Under the pieces are notes generated by a model. It was given only the letters and a program-made list of their open reading frames with translations. It was not told the DNA's origin and made no database searches. From contig CAYUOH010000001.1 of NCBI GenBank assembly GCA_964446385.1, forward strand, positions 62,001 to 126,000: a stretch of DNA of 64,000 bases. The letters run 5' to 3'. Within the stretch, counting starts at the first letter, position 1, and the number at the start of each line of letters is the position of its first letter. Position numbers and translations under genes: made by a program. This DNA comes from CAYSRC01 sp964446385. Lineage in GTDB: Bacteria; Bacillota; Clostridia; Oscillospirales; Ruminococcaceae. Below, piece by piece: positions 42,918 through 51,560 of this stretch.

Positions 42918-42946
42918 TTGACAAAAAATGGTATTATGAATATCAT
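42918..42946 (+). promoter_or_regulatory. sigma-A promoter of the valS T-box
   Basis: TTGACA (42918-42923), a 17-base spacer and TATCAT (42941-42946), about 30 bases before the T-box stem I. Confidence 0.85.
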
Positions 42947-42969
42947 ATTATTCAGTTTAATATTTAAAA

Positions 42970-43200
42970 AACAATGACGAAGAGGTTCGTAAGACGTGTT
43001 TGTCTTCAGAGAGGCAGGAATAGGTGAAATCCTGCCGGCAAATCTTTCGAATGTCGCTTCCGAGTTTTGACGGTGAAATTATGCTAGCTGTCAACGCATA
43101 ACCTGCGTTACGGGTAAAAAGTGATTGCTATTTTTTACAAGCAATAATGCGGGTGGTACCGCGGTCATGTATGATCGTCCCGAGACTATAAGTCTCGGGA
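42970..43200 (+). promoter_or_regulatory. T-box leader of valS (valine specifier GTC)
   Basis: The T-box sequence AATGCGGGTGGTACCGCGG is present at 43146-43164, and its UGG-containing bulge would pair with the tRNA acceptor end. It is followed by a 10-bp terminator stem (43178-43200, loop ATA) and a T-rich run. Stem I starts near 42980, contains AGAGAG-like sequence, and near its 3' side reads CGAATGTCGCTTCC with GTC as the likely specifier codon for valine. The terminator is avoided when uncharged tRNA-Val binds. This leader accounts for most of the 470-base gap between 42756 and 43226. Confidence 0.95.
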
Positions 43201-43212
43201 TTTCTTATTTTT
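43178..43212 (+). terminator. T-box terminator
   Basis: TCCCGAGACT and AGTCTCGGGA form a 10-bp stem with ATA loop followed by TTTCTTATTTTTAT. This is the alternative to the T-box antiterminator. Confidence 0.9.
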
Positions 43213-43226
43213 ATATGGAGGGAAAA

Positions 43227-45845
43227 ATGAAAGAACTAGAAAAACAGTATAATCCGTCTGCGGTTGAAGACAGGATATATCAATCCTGGCTTGACCGAGG
43301 ATATTTTCATGCCGTGAAGGATGAGAATAAAAAGCCTTACACAATAGTGATTCCGCCTCCCAATATTACCGGCCAGCTACATATGGGACATGCTCTGGAT
43401 GAAACGCTGCAGGATATCCTTATCCGATACAAACGTATGCAGGGTTATTGTGCGCTTTGGCTACCGGGTACGGATCATGCTTCCATCGCTACTGAAGCTA
43501 AAATCGTTGAGGCTATGCGAAAGGAAGGTATTACCAAAGAAGACCTTGGGCGTGAAGGTTTTCTTGAAAGAGCCTGGGCCTGGAAGGAGCAGTACGGTGG
43601 GCGTATTGTGGAACAGCTGAAAAAGCTCGGTTCTTCATGCGACTGGGACAGACTTCGTTTTACGATGGATGAAGGCTGCAACAAAGCGGTTAACGAAGTA
43701 TTTGTAAATCTATATCATAAAGGCTTGATATATAAGGGCGAGCGTATTATCAACTGGTGCCCTTACTGCAAAACTTCCATTTCAGACGCAGAGGTTGAGT
43801 TTAAAGAGTCTGAGGGCAGCTTCTGGCATCTTAGATATCCTTTCAATGACGGAAGCGGATATTTGGAACTGGCAACTACCCGGCCCGAAACTATGCTTGG
43901 AGATACTGCAGTAGCTGTTAACCCCAATGACGAAAGATATACTGATTGCATTGGCAAGACATTAATTCTTCCGATAGTAGGACGTGAAATCGTTGTAGTT
44001 GGCGATGAATATGTAGAAAAGGACTTCGGTACCGGTGTGGTAAAGATTACTCCGGCGCATGACCCGAATGACTTTGAAGTCGGTCTTCGACACAAGCTGC
44101 CCGTTATCAATGTCATGAATGATGACAGCACTATAAATGAAAACGGCGGTAAGTTCTGCGGAATGTCTGCTATGGAAGCCCGCGAGGCTATCGTCAAAGA
44201 ACTTGATGAAGGCGGATACCTTGTAAAGATTGAACCTCTGGTTCACAATGTCGGTACTTGTTATCGCTGCGGGACAACGGTTGAACCCCGTCTTTCAAAA
44301 CAATGGTTTGTGAAAATGGGTCCGCTTGCAGAGCCGGCAATAAAGGCAGTAGAGGACGGAAGTACACGGTTTATCCCAGACAGATTTGATAAAATCTATT
44401 TTAACTGGATGAATAATATTAAGGACTGGTGTATCAGTCGTCAGCTTTGGTGGGGTCACAGGATTCCTGCATACTACTGTGATGACTGTGGTGAGACAGT
44501 TGTGTCCGTCACAGCTGAAGATGTCTGTCCTAAATGCGGCGGACATATGCATCAGGACGAGGATACGCTTGACACCTGGTTTTCTTCAGCATTATGGCCG
44601 TTTTCCACTTTAGGTTGGCCTGAAGATACCGAGGATCTCAAATACTTCTATCCCACTGATACCTTGGTAACCGGATATGACATCATATTCTTCTGGGTAG
44701 CACGTATGATATTCAGCGGTATAGAGCATATGGGTGAGACTCCGTTCAACACTGTCTTCATTCACGGACTGGTTCGTGATTCCCAGGGAAGAAAAATGTC
44801 CAAGTCGCTCGGAAACGGCATTGATCCTCTTGATGTTATTTCCGAAAGCGGAGCGGACGCCCTGCGTTTTATGCTTGCCAACGGTACCAGCCCTGGAAAC
44901 GATATGCGCTATTCCGATGAAAAGGTCAAGGCTGCTCGTAACTTCTGCAACAAGCTTTGGAATGCCGCCAGATTTATTCTCATGAATAATGTGGAGGAAG
45001 TCATCCCTGATTCTCTTCCCGAAAAATTAGAGATTGAGGAAAAGTGGCTTATCAGTGAGCTGAACACTCTTGTCGGTGAGGTAACGGCTAATCTGGACAA
45101 GTTTGAGTTAGGTGTTGCTGCAGGGAAGGTTTATGATTTTATATGGGATGTCTTTTGCGATTGGTATATTGAAATAGCAAAACTTCGTCTTAACGGAGAA
45201 GACGAGGAAAAGAAATTAGCCTGCAAACAGGTTCTGGTTTACGGGATCACTGTTCTTCTTAAACTTCTACATCCTTTTATGCCATTCATTACTGAAGAAA
45301 TATATACTGCATTGCCCCATTCGGCTGATAGCATCATGATTTCTTCTTTCCCTCAATATGATGATAATCTTTCATTCCCGCAGGAGGAGGAAAATTTCGC
45401 GAAAGTAATGGATGCTATTAAAGCTGTACGTGCTCTAAGAGCAGACATGAATGTCCCTCCTTCTCGTAAGGCTTCGCTGTACATTGAATCCAGATTCAGC
45501 GAAGTATTTGCCGGTTGTGCCTCCTTCATGCAGCGCCTTGCATCTGCAGATAAGGTTGAAACGGGAGAATCATTCGATATTCCGGGAGCTGTTCAAGCTG
45601 TCACTGATTGCGCGCGTATTCTTATTCCCATGGAGGAACTGGTCGACAGAGAGAAAGAGGTCGCCCGTCTGAATAAGGAGCTTGAGTCTATAAACAAAGA
45701 AATATTTTCCTTTACAGCCCGATTGTCAAATGAACAGTTTGTATCCAAAGCACCGGCAAATGTGGTTGAGGCGGAGCATGAAAAACTTCGCAAAGCCGAA
45801 GAAAAGAAAGCTATAATTGAGAACAGTATTTCTTCATTAATATAG
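43227..45845 (+). CDS. valS: valine--tRNA ligase
   Basis: Class Ia synthetase charging tRNA-Val. The ATG at 43227 follows TGGAGGG; an in-frame TTG at 43125 is inside the T-box and rejected. HIGH-type HMGH is in PPNITGQLHMGHALD (residues about 52-55), the zinc-binding cysteines in NWCPYCKTSISD and YYCDDCGE/CPKCGG, KMSKS in GRKMSKSLGNGIDP, and the editing domain carries TTRPETMLGDTAVAV. A C-terminal coiled coil (about 805-870) is normal for ValRS. The 872 residues match the family. Expression is controlled by the valine T-box. Confidence 0.98.
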   Translation: MKELEKQYNPSAVEDRIYQSWLDRGYFHAVKDENKKPYTIVIPPPNITGQLHMGHALDETLQDILIRYKRMQGYCALWLPGTDHASIATEAKIVEAMRKEGITKEDLGREGFLERAWAWKEQYGGRIVEQLKKLGSSCDWDRLRFTMDEGCNKAVNEVFVNLYHKGLIYKGERIINWCPYCKTSISDAEVEFKESEGSFWHLRYPFNDGSGYLELATTRPETMLGDTAVAVNPNDERYTDCIGKTLILPIVGREIVVVGDEYVEKDFGTGVVKITPAHDPNDFEVGLRHKLPVINVMNDDSTINENGGKFCGMSAMEAREAIVKELDEGGYLVKIEPLVHNVGTCYRCGTTVEPRLSKQWFVKMGPLAEPAIKAVEDGSTRFIPDRFDKIYFNWMNNIKDWCISRQLWWGHRIPAYYCDDCGETVVSVTAEDVCPKCGGHMHQDEDTLDTWFSSALWPFSTLGWPEDTEDLKYFYPTDTLVTGYDIIFFWVARMIFSGIEHMGETPFNTVFIHGLVRDSQGRKMSKSLGNGIDPLDVISESGADALRFMLANGTSPGNDMRYSDEKVKAARNFCNKLWNAARFILMNNVEEVIPDSLPEKLEIEEKWLISELNTLVGEVTANLDKFELGVAAGKVYDFIWDVFCDWYIEIAKLRLNGEDEEKKLACKQVLVYGITVLLKLLHPFMPFITEEIYTALPHSADSIMISSFPQYDDNLSFPQEEENFAKVMDAIKAVRALRADMNVPPSRKASLYIESRFSEVFAGCASFMQRLASADKVETGESFDIPGAVQAVTDCARILIPMEELVDREKEVARLNKELESINKEIFSFTARLSNEQFVSKAPANVVEAEHEKLRKAEEKKAIIENSISSLI

Positions 45846-45865
45846 ATTTTAACGAATTATTTCAT

Positions 45866-45896
45866 AAAAATCCCCGAAATTCGGGGATTTTCTTTT
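45866..45896 (+). terminator. terminator of valS
   Basis: An 11-bp stem (AAAATCCCCGA and complement, loop AAT) followed by CTTTTT. Confidence 0.92.
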
Positions 45897-45977
45897 TAAG
45901 TTGAATTGAATCCATTTTTAGCATATAATTTCACAGTAATAAAATAGGGTAATTGTGTAAACAAAACGGTAATATAA

Positions 45978-47108
45978 ATGGTTTATCTTGATAATGCAGC
46001 AACCACCCCGGTATTGACAGAAGTTGCGGAAGTAATTTATAAATCTCTGAATATAGATTTCGGGAATCCCAGTGCTTTGTACGATTTAGGGTTTCAGGCA
46101 CAGAAAAAACTCGATTATGCCCGTGAGACAGTAGCTGAATCTTGTGGCTGCCCTTCTGAAAGGCTTTATTTTACCGGATGTGGTACTGAGGGTAATAATA
46201 TAGCAATACTGGGTGCTGCACGTGCAAGAAAAGCATGGGGTAAAAAGATTGTAGTTACCGGATATGAACATCCCAGTGTTGCTCTTACAGTTGATTCTCT
46301 TGTGTCTGAAGGTTTTAAGATTACAAGAATTGACCCGGGAACAGATGGCATAATCAATTCTGATGAAATTATTGATGCCGTAGATTCCGGAACATCTCTT
46401 GTGGCAATGATGAGGGTTAATAACGAAACAGGAGCGATGCTTGACGTTCGTTCATTGGCTGAAAAAATACGCCGGAAGAACAAGAGGACAGCTATCCATT
46501 GTGACAATGTTCAGGGGTATATGAAGCATCCTTTGGATTTAGAATATATTGATACAGTATCAGTAAGTGCTCATAAAATTCATGGGCCTAAAGGAATAGG
46601 GGCGCTGTATATCAGGAAAGGATTTAATTTTGACAGTCCTTCTCACGGCGGCGGACAGGAACAGGGATACCGTAGCGGGACGGAAAATGTACCGTATGCA
46701 CTAGGCTTTGCTGAAGCAGTGAAGAAAACGGGAAGTATCATGGATCATCTGTATGCTGTTAACGGAATCAATCAGCACCTCAGAAACAGATTGGCATCAA
46801 TGACTGAAGTAGTAATTAATTCGCCCAATGATGCTTCTCCGTATATCCTGAATATTTCGGTTCCTGGGTACCGAAGTGAAACAATGCTTCATTTTCTTGA
46901 GAGTAAAGGGATTTATGTTTCAAGTGGTTCTGCCTGTTCAAAAGGAGAGCGCAGTCATACACTGTCTGCGATGCGGCTTCCGTCTGTAAGAATAGATTCG
47001 GCACTTCGAATCAGCTTTTCTTTTGATTCCAAACTCAGCGATACCGACGCCTTTGCTGATGCCCTACTTGAAGGTACTAAAGTCCTTGTGAATACTAATA
47101 AGAGGTAG
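45978..47108 (+). CDS. cysteine desulfurase (NifS/IscS-like)
   Basis: PLP enzyme that releases sulfur from cysteine as an enzyme persulfide. YLDNAATTP opens the protein, the PLP lysine is K200 (SAHKIHGPKG), and the mobile catalytic loop is SSGSACSKGERS with Cys320. The catalytic loop is short, close to NifS/NifZ-type enzymes. The 376 residues are normal. It is 3 bases from thiI, like the NifZ-ThiI pair of Bacillus, so it probably supplies sulfur for tRNA 4-thiouridine rather than for general Fe-S assembly. There is no iscU beside it. Confidence 0.95.
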   Translation: MVYLDNAATTPVLTEVAEVIYKSLNIDFGNPSALYDLGFQAQKKLDYARETVAESCGCPSERLYFTGCGTEGNNIAILGAARARKAWGKKIVVTGYEHPSVALTVDSLVSEGFKITRIDPGTDGIINSDEIIDAVDSGTSLVAMMRVNNETGAMLDVRSLAEKIRRKNKRTAIHCDNVQGYMKHPLDLEYIDTVSVSAHKIHGPKGIGALYIRKGFNFDSPSHGGGQEQGYRSGTENVPYALGFAEAVKKTGSIMDHLYAVNGINQHLRNRLASMTEVVINSPNDASPYILNISVPGYRSETMLHFLESKGIYVSSGSACSKGERSHTLSAMRLPSVRIDSALRISFSFDSKLSDTDAFADALLEGTKVLVNTNKR

Positions 47109-47111
47109 AAT

Positions 47112-48290
47112 ATGAAAGAAACGCTTCTTGCTAAATACGGCGAAATTGCTTTGAAAGGCCTTAACCGTAACATGTTTGAGACTTCGTTATTGAAGACTAT
47201 TCGCCGCAGAATACAGTGCGCCGGTGATTTTAATGTTTATGCGGCCCAGTCAACTGTTTATATTGAGCCTTGCAGTGAAGAAGCGGACATAGATGAAGCA
47301 GAGCTTCAGCTTGGACGGGTATTCGGTCTCTCCGCTATTTGCAGGGCCATGGTTGTTGAAAAAGATATTGATGCGATTTGTGCCGGTGCAGCAGAATACG
47401 TAAAAGAAGAAATGAATAAAGCCGTGACTTTCAGGGTCACGACGAAAAGATCTGATAAAAAATTCCCGCTGACATCAATGGAAGTCAGCCGTATCGTCGG
47501 AGGTTATTTGTTATCGAAATATCACAACGTTAAAGTTGCGATGGATAACCCTGATGTAACGGTTACAGTTGAGGTCAGAGATTACATGGCTTATATTCAT
47601 ACCGGAAACAAACCGGCTGCCGGCGGACTTCCTACGGGCACCAGCGGGCGCGCGGCAGTAATGCTTTCAGGAGGAATTGACAGCCCTGTTGCATTGTATA
47701 TGATGGCAAAACGCGGAATAGATCCTGTTGCGGTCCATTTTATGTCTCCGCCTTATACGAGCGAAAGAGCGCATGACAAGGTAATGCGACTTGTAGGAAT
47801 TCTCAGTAAATATGTGGGAAATGTGGCACTGTTAAGTGTTAACTTTACAGAAGTTCAGGTCGCGATACGTGACAGGTGCCCGGAAGAATATTTTACTGTA
47901 ATTATGCGCCGCAGCATGATGAGAATTACCAATGAGTTGTGTAAAAGAGAAAAATGCGGAGCGGTTGTTACGGGTGAAAGTCTGGCCCAGGTTGCCAGCC
48001 AGACTCTTTCGGCGATTATATGTACAGATGAAGCGTCAATTCTTCCGGTATTAAGACCTCTTATCGGAATGGACAAAAATGAGATTATTGCGATTGCTGA
48101 AAAAATAGATACAATGCAAACTTCAATAGAGCCCTATGAAGACTGTTGCACAGTGTTTACTCCAAAACACCCGAAAACTCAACCTAAACTGGAAGCAGTT
48201 CTTGAAGCCGAATTATCAGCAAACCTTTCTGAACTTGAAAAAAAGGCAGCCACAGACTATACTGTAAAAATGTTTCATTTTTTTGACTGA
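47112..48290 (+). CDS. thiI: tRNA 4-thiouridine synthase ThiI
   Basis: Adenylates U8 of tRNA and exchanges the oxygen for sulfur. The N-terminal ferredoxin-like and THUMP domains (to about residue 165) precede the PP-loop AMP-ligase domain with SGGIDSPVALYMM (about 184-196). There is no C-terminal rhodanese domain, so sulfur must be taken directly from the adjacent desulfurase, as in Bacillus. The 392 residues agree with the short form. GAGG precedes the ATG. Confidence 0.96.
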   Translation: MKETLLAKYGEIALKGLNRNMFETSLLKTIRRRIQCAGDFNVYAAQSTVYIEPCSEEADIDEAELQLGRVFGLSAICRAMVVEKDIDAICAGAAEYVKEEMNKAVTFRVTTKRSDKKFPLTSMEVSRIVGGYLLSKYHNVKVAMDNPDVTVTVEVRDYMAYIHTGNKPAAGGLPTGTSGRAAVMLSGGIDSPVALYMMAKRGIDPVAVHFMSPPYTSERAHDKVMRLVGILSKYVGNVALLSVNFTEVQVAIRDRCPEEYFTVIMRRSMMRITNELCKREKCGAVVTGESLAQVASQTLSAIICTDEASILPVLRPLIGMDKNEIIAIAEKIDTMQTSIEPYEDCCTVFTPKHPKTQPKLEAVLEAELSANLSELEKKAATDYTVKMFHFFD

Positions 48291-48320
48291 TTTATCAATA
48301 ATTAGAAGGAGGTGCATCGT

Positions 48321-51300
48321 ACGAAAGCTGAAATAATAGCCGTCGGAAACGAAGTCCTCGGCGGAAGTGTTATCAATACAAATTCATCTTTTATCTCCCA
48401 GGAACTCGAAAAAATCGGGCTGGAAGTTCATCGTCAACAGGTTGTCGGTGACAACGAAAATGATATAGTCGATGCACTGTCTTTGGCGATTCGACGTTCA
48501 CAGGTTGTTATTTTTTGCGGAGGACTCGGCCCTACAAAAGATGACATGACAAAGGAGATTGTTGCCGGAGCGCTGAATCTCCCACTAATCGAGGATGCAG
48601 AAACCCTGGAAGCTATAAAATGTAATTTTGATTCTAGGTCTGCTGTAATGACTGAAAACAACAGGAAACAGGCTCTTGTTGTTGCCGGCGCAGAAATATT
48701 AAAAAATCCTAACGGTACCGCTCCGGGAATATACCTAAAAAGTAAATCACAGATTATTGCATTGCTACCCGGTCCGCCGAATGAACTTAGACCGATGGTT
48801 GTTGATCAGTTGTGTCCTAAACTGATTGAATCCACAGGAAGAAGATACTTCAATATAGATTTGAGAGTCTTCGGAATAGGAGAGTCAGCTTTGGAGGAAA
48901 AATGTGCGGATCTTCTCTATGGAGATAATCCGACATCTGCTCTTTATGCCAATCCGGGTCAGGTTCGTATAGCGATTCACGCTTTTGCGGATGATTCGGA
49001 TACCGCAAAGCAACTGGTAGAAGAAAAAGCCGCACAGTACAAAGAACTTCTTGGTGATCTCATTTATTCGGATAACGGTGACAGCATCAACGAGAATCTT
49101 GTAAGATTACTGATAAACAAAAACCGGACGGTTTCGACTGCCGAGAGTTGTACGGGCGGATTACTGTCATCCCGTATTACTGACGTTCCGGGCTCTTCTC
49201 AGGTTTTTGCGTACGGGATTACCTCGTATGCCGACTGGGTAAAAGAAAACAAACTGAAAGTAGAAGCTTCGTTAATTAAAAAATACACAGCGGTCAGTTC
49301 TGTTGCCGCGGCAGAAATGGCTAAATCCGCACGGAGACAGGGACATTCCGATTACGGCGTGGGGATCACAGGAATTGCAGGACCCGGTACAGGCGGATAC
49401 GTTGACAAACCTGTTGGCCTTGCATTTATAGCAGTAGCAGATAAAACAAATGTTGTAGTAAAACGTTTTAACTTTGGTTCTCAACGTGACAGGGAGAATA
49501 TCCGGGAACTATGTGTTTTGAATGCCTGTGATATGACAAGACGTCTAGTACTACAGCTTCCTATTTCAGATGGTATAATTTACAACCACAAGACCGTGGC
49601 AGACATAGATAATAAGGAAAAAGCCAAAAGGCTTCACAGTTCAAAAGCTTTTAAAGGTCTGGCGATAGTATTAGCAGCTTCTGTTATGGTCTCTGCTTCG
49701 GTTTTCGGAGCCCATTTTCTTGAGATAAAACTGAACGCTAATGTCAACAATAAGATAAAAACTCTTTATCTATCTGCGAATACTGCTCAGGAAGGCTTAT
49801 CCACACTCCTTTCCCGAAACGAAAAAACAATAGGATGGATTACTGTCGGGGATGCAGCTATTGAGGGAGCGGTAGTATCCGGAGACCATGAAGATTTCTA
49901 CAGAACTCATGATTTTGACGGGAACCCGAGTAAGCTGGGATGTTTGTATACCGAAAGCAGTACAGATATTTCGAAAAACGAGTTTGGTAGCAACACGGTT
50001 ATTTACGGATCCAACATAGAACCGGATAAAATGTTCGGCTCTTTGTCGAATTTTACTGAGCAGACATACCTGACAGAAAACAACATAATCAAATTTGAGA
50101 CTCAGACAGATTCGGGTTTGTTTAGGGTTGTTTCAGTTTTGTATGCCAATATTTCAAACAATCAGGGTGAGACGCAGAATTTTTACCGGCGTACAGATTT
50201 TTCTAATGCTGCTTCTTTTCAGGATTTCGTTGCTGAGATGATGATGCGGTCATTGTACACAGGGAATATTGACGTTAAGTACGGTGATAATCTGATCACA
50301 CTGATAACCGACAGCAATGACTGGGACGGTGCCCAGTTGGTGGTTATTGCGCGGCATCTGAGGGAAAACGAGGCTGCAAATGACCCGGTTGAGTACAAGA
50401 AAAATATTGCGGTATTATATCCTGAGGTTTACTACCGGATTCATAGAATTGACTCTGTTACAAATCAAACAGCTGAAAGAGATAAATGGCTGAACTGGCT
50501 GGTGTCGAACTCGGTGACGACCGTTGCAATTAACGAGGATACCGTTTCCCGTGAGAATAATGACGGAAACTCGATGATTACGGTTATGATGAACGGTGAA
50601 AAGTTAACTGCCACTCCTTTAGAAATAATCAGTATGATGGTTTCATATGAAATGGGTGAAACATATGAGGAGGAAGCGCTTAAAGCTCAAGCTGTATCTT
50701 GTATCTCCCGGTTGAGATATATGATTAATAAAGATCCCGAAACTGTTCCTTCAGTTGAAGGAAGATCTGAAGTTGCAGAAGTAATCAGGCGCGCTGTTTC
50801 TTCGGTGATTTGCACGGAAATGAAATATGATGGAGAGCCGGTAAACGCTCTCAGTTTCCAGCTTTGCAACGGGAGAACTAATAACGCATCAGAAGTATTG
50901 GATGAAGATTATCCTTATTTACGTACGGTAGACAGTATTTATGACACTCAGGACGGCAGTTATCTTCGTGAAGTAAAATACACTGATGTTGAGCTGAGAC
51001 AGCTTCTGGAAATCGCATACAATGTTTCCCTTTCGGAAGATACGTCGAAGTGGATTACTGCCGAAAACCTTACTACGGCCGGATATGTCAAAAATGTCAG
51101 TATTGACGGTCAGGCAGAAGATTCCGGAAAGGGAATAATCGAATTGCTCGGACTCAGATCCGCTGATTTCTCTTTCAGTGAAGCGGACGGGCAGTTTATA
51201 TTTGTATCGCGTGGTGCAGGAGACGGTGTCGGAATGAGTAAGAGCGGAGCCAACATGTATGCGCTTTATGACGACTGGACAGCCGAACAGATTCTGACAC

Positions 51301-51368
51301 ATTATTACAGCGGAATAAAACTTGTTCAGTTTGACTGGAATGATAATACAGAAAGTGCGGAAGAATGA
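48321..51368 (+). CDS. CinA - membrane anchor - inactive sortase-B-like - SpoIID fusion protein
   Basis: One uninterrupted frame of about 1,015 codons. From the proposed ACG start it gives a CinA domain (about 3-415: KAEIIAVG, GGLGPTKDDMT, LPGPPNELRP, then the NMN-deamidase part TAESCTGGLLSSRIT and GITGIAGPGTGG), a basic stretch and a membrane helix (about 445-467). A class-B sortase-like domain follows (about 503-680: TIGWITVGDAAIEGAVV, HDFDGNPSKLG, NTVIYGSN, ITLITDS, VVIAR), and then a SpoIID domain (about 765-1005: SYEMGETYEEEALKAQAV, GAGDGVGMSKSGANMYA, HYYSGIKL). The sortase His position is Ser and the Cys position is Asp, so the sortase should be dead; the sortase Arg and the SpoIID Glu (YEMG) remain. 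An optimal AAGGAGG ends 8 bases before ACG 48321, where all CinA proteins have ATG; GTG 48312 lies inside that site. Confidence 0.88.
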   Translation, partial: TKAEIIAVGNEVLGGSVINTNSSFISQELEKIGLEVHRQQVVGDNENDIVDALSLAIRRSQVVIFCGGLGPTKDDMTKEIVAGALNLPLIEDAETLEAIKCNFDSRSAVMTENNRKQALVVAGAEILKNPNGTAPGIYLKSKSQIIALLPGPPNELRPMVVDQLCPKLIESTGRRYFNIDLRVFGIGESALEEKCADLLYGDNPTSALYANPGQVRIAIHAFADDSDTAKQLVEEKAAQYKELLGDLIYSDNGDSINENLVRLLINKNRTVSTAESCTGGLLSSRITDVPGSSQVFAYGITSYADWVKENKLKVEASLIKKYTAVSSVAAAEMAKSARRQGHSDYGVGITGIAGPGTGGYVDKPVGLAFIAVADKTNVVVKRFNFGSQRDRENIRELCVLNACDMTRRLVLQLPISDGIIYNHKTVADIDNKEKAKRLHSSKAFKGLAIVLAASVMVSASVFGAHFLEIKLNANVNNKIKTLYLSANTAQEGLSTLLSRNEKTIGWITVGDAAIEGAVVSGDHEDFYRTHDFDGNPSKLGCLYTESSTDISKNEFGSNTVIYGSNIEPDKMFGSLSNFTEQTYLTENNIIKFETQTDSGLFRVVSVLYANISNNQGETQNFYRRTDFSNAASFQDFVAEMMMRSLYTGNIDVKYGDNLITLITDSNDWDGAQLVVIARHLRENEAANDPVEYKKNIAVLYPEVYYRIHRIDSVTNQTAERDKWLNWLVSNSVTTVAINEDTVSRENNDGNSMITVMMNGEKLTATPLEIISMMVSYEMGETYEEEALKAQAVSCISRLRYMINKDPETVPSVEGRSEVAEVIRRAVSSVICTEMKYDGEPVNALSFQLCNGRTNNASEVLDEDYPYLRTVDSIYDTQDGSYLREVKYTDVELRQLLEIAYNVSLSEDTSKWITAENLTTAGYVKNVSIDGQAEDSGKGIIELLGLRSADFSFSEADGQFIFVSRGAGDGVGMSKSGANMYALYDDWTAEQILTHYYSGIKLVQFDWNDNTESAEE

Positions 51369-51444
51369 AAGGTGAAGAAAAGGGAAAAGACACAAAATAA
51401 GAGAGTAAATTTATAAGAGAATTTCAGGTTGTTTAAAGAATTAA

Positions 51445-51543
51445 CAGCTTAACCGCATAAATGAGGAGCAGGCGGCTTCCTCTCCAGAGTCTTCCGACGA
51501 AGTAAAGCTTCTGACAAAAATTCGTGAAGCGCTAAAGAAATAA
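51445..51543 (+). pseudogene. remnant of mscL (C-terminal tail only)
   Basis: A start-less frame ending at TAA 51541-51543 encodes an EEQ-AASSPESSDEV-KLLTKIREALKK type tail. The DEV-x-LLTxIRxxLKK pattern is the conserved cytoplasmic C-terminus of the large-conductance mechanosensitive channel MscL (compare KEEVLLTEIRDLLK), and the preceding LNRINEEQ fits the end of the second MscL helix. A stop (51442-51444) lies just upstream, and the rest of the channel is absent. This is most simply a deletion remnant; it explains most of the 51369-51560 gap. Confidence 0.65.
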
Positions 51544-51560
51544 AAAAAGGGAAAGAATTG

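Noticed and set aside
43125..43226. A 34-codon N-terminal extension of valS from TTG 43125
   Set aside because: The stretch is the T-box antiterminator and terminator; ATG 43227 has a good ribosome-binding site and aligns with known ValRS starts.
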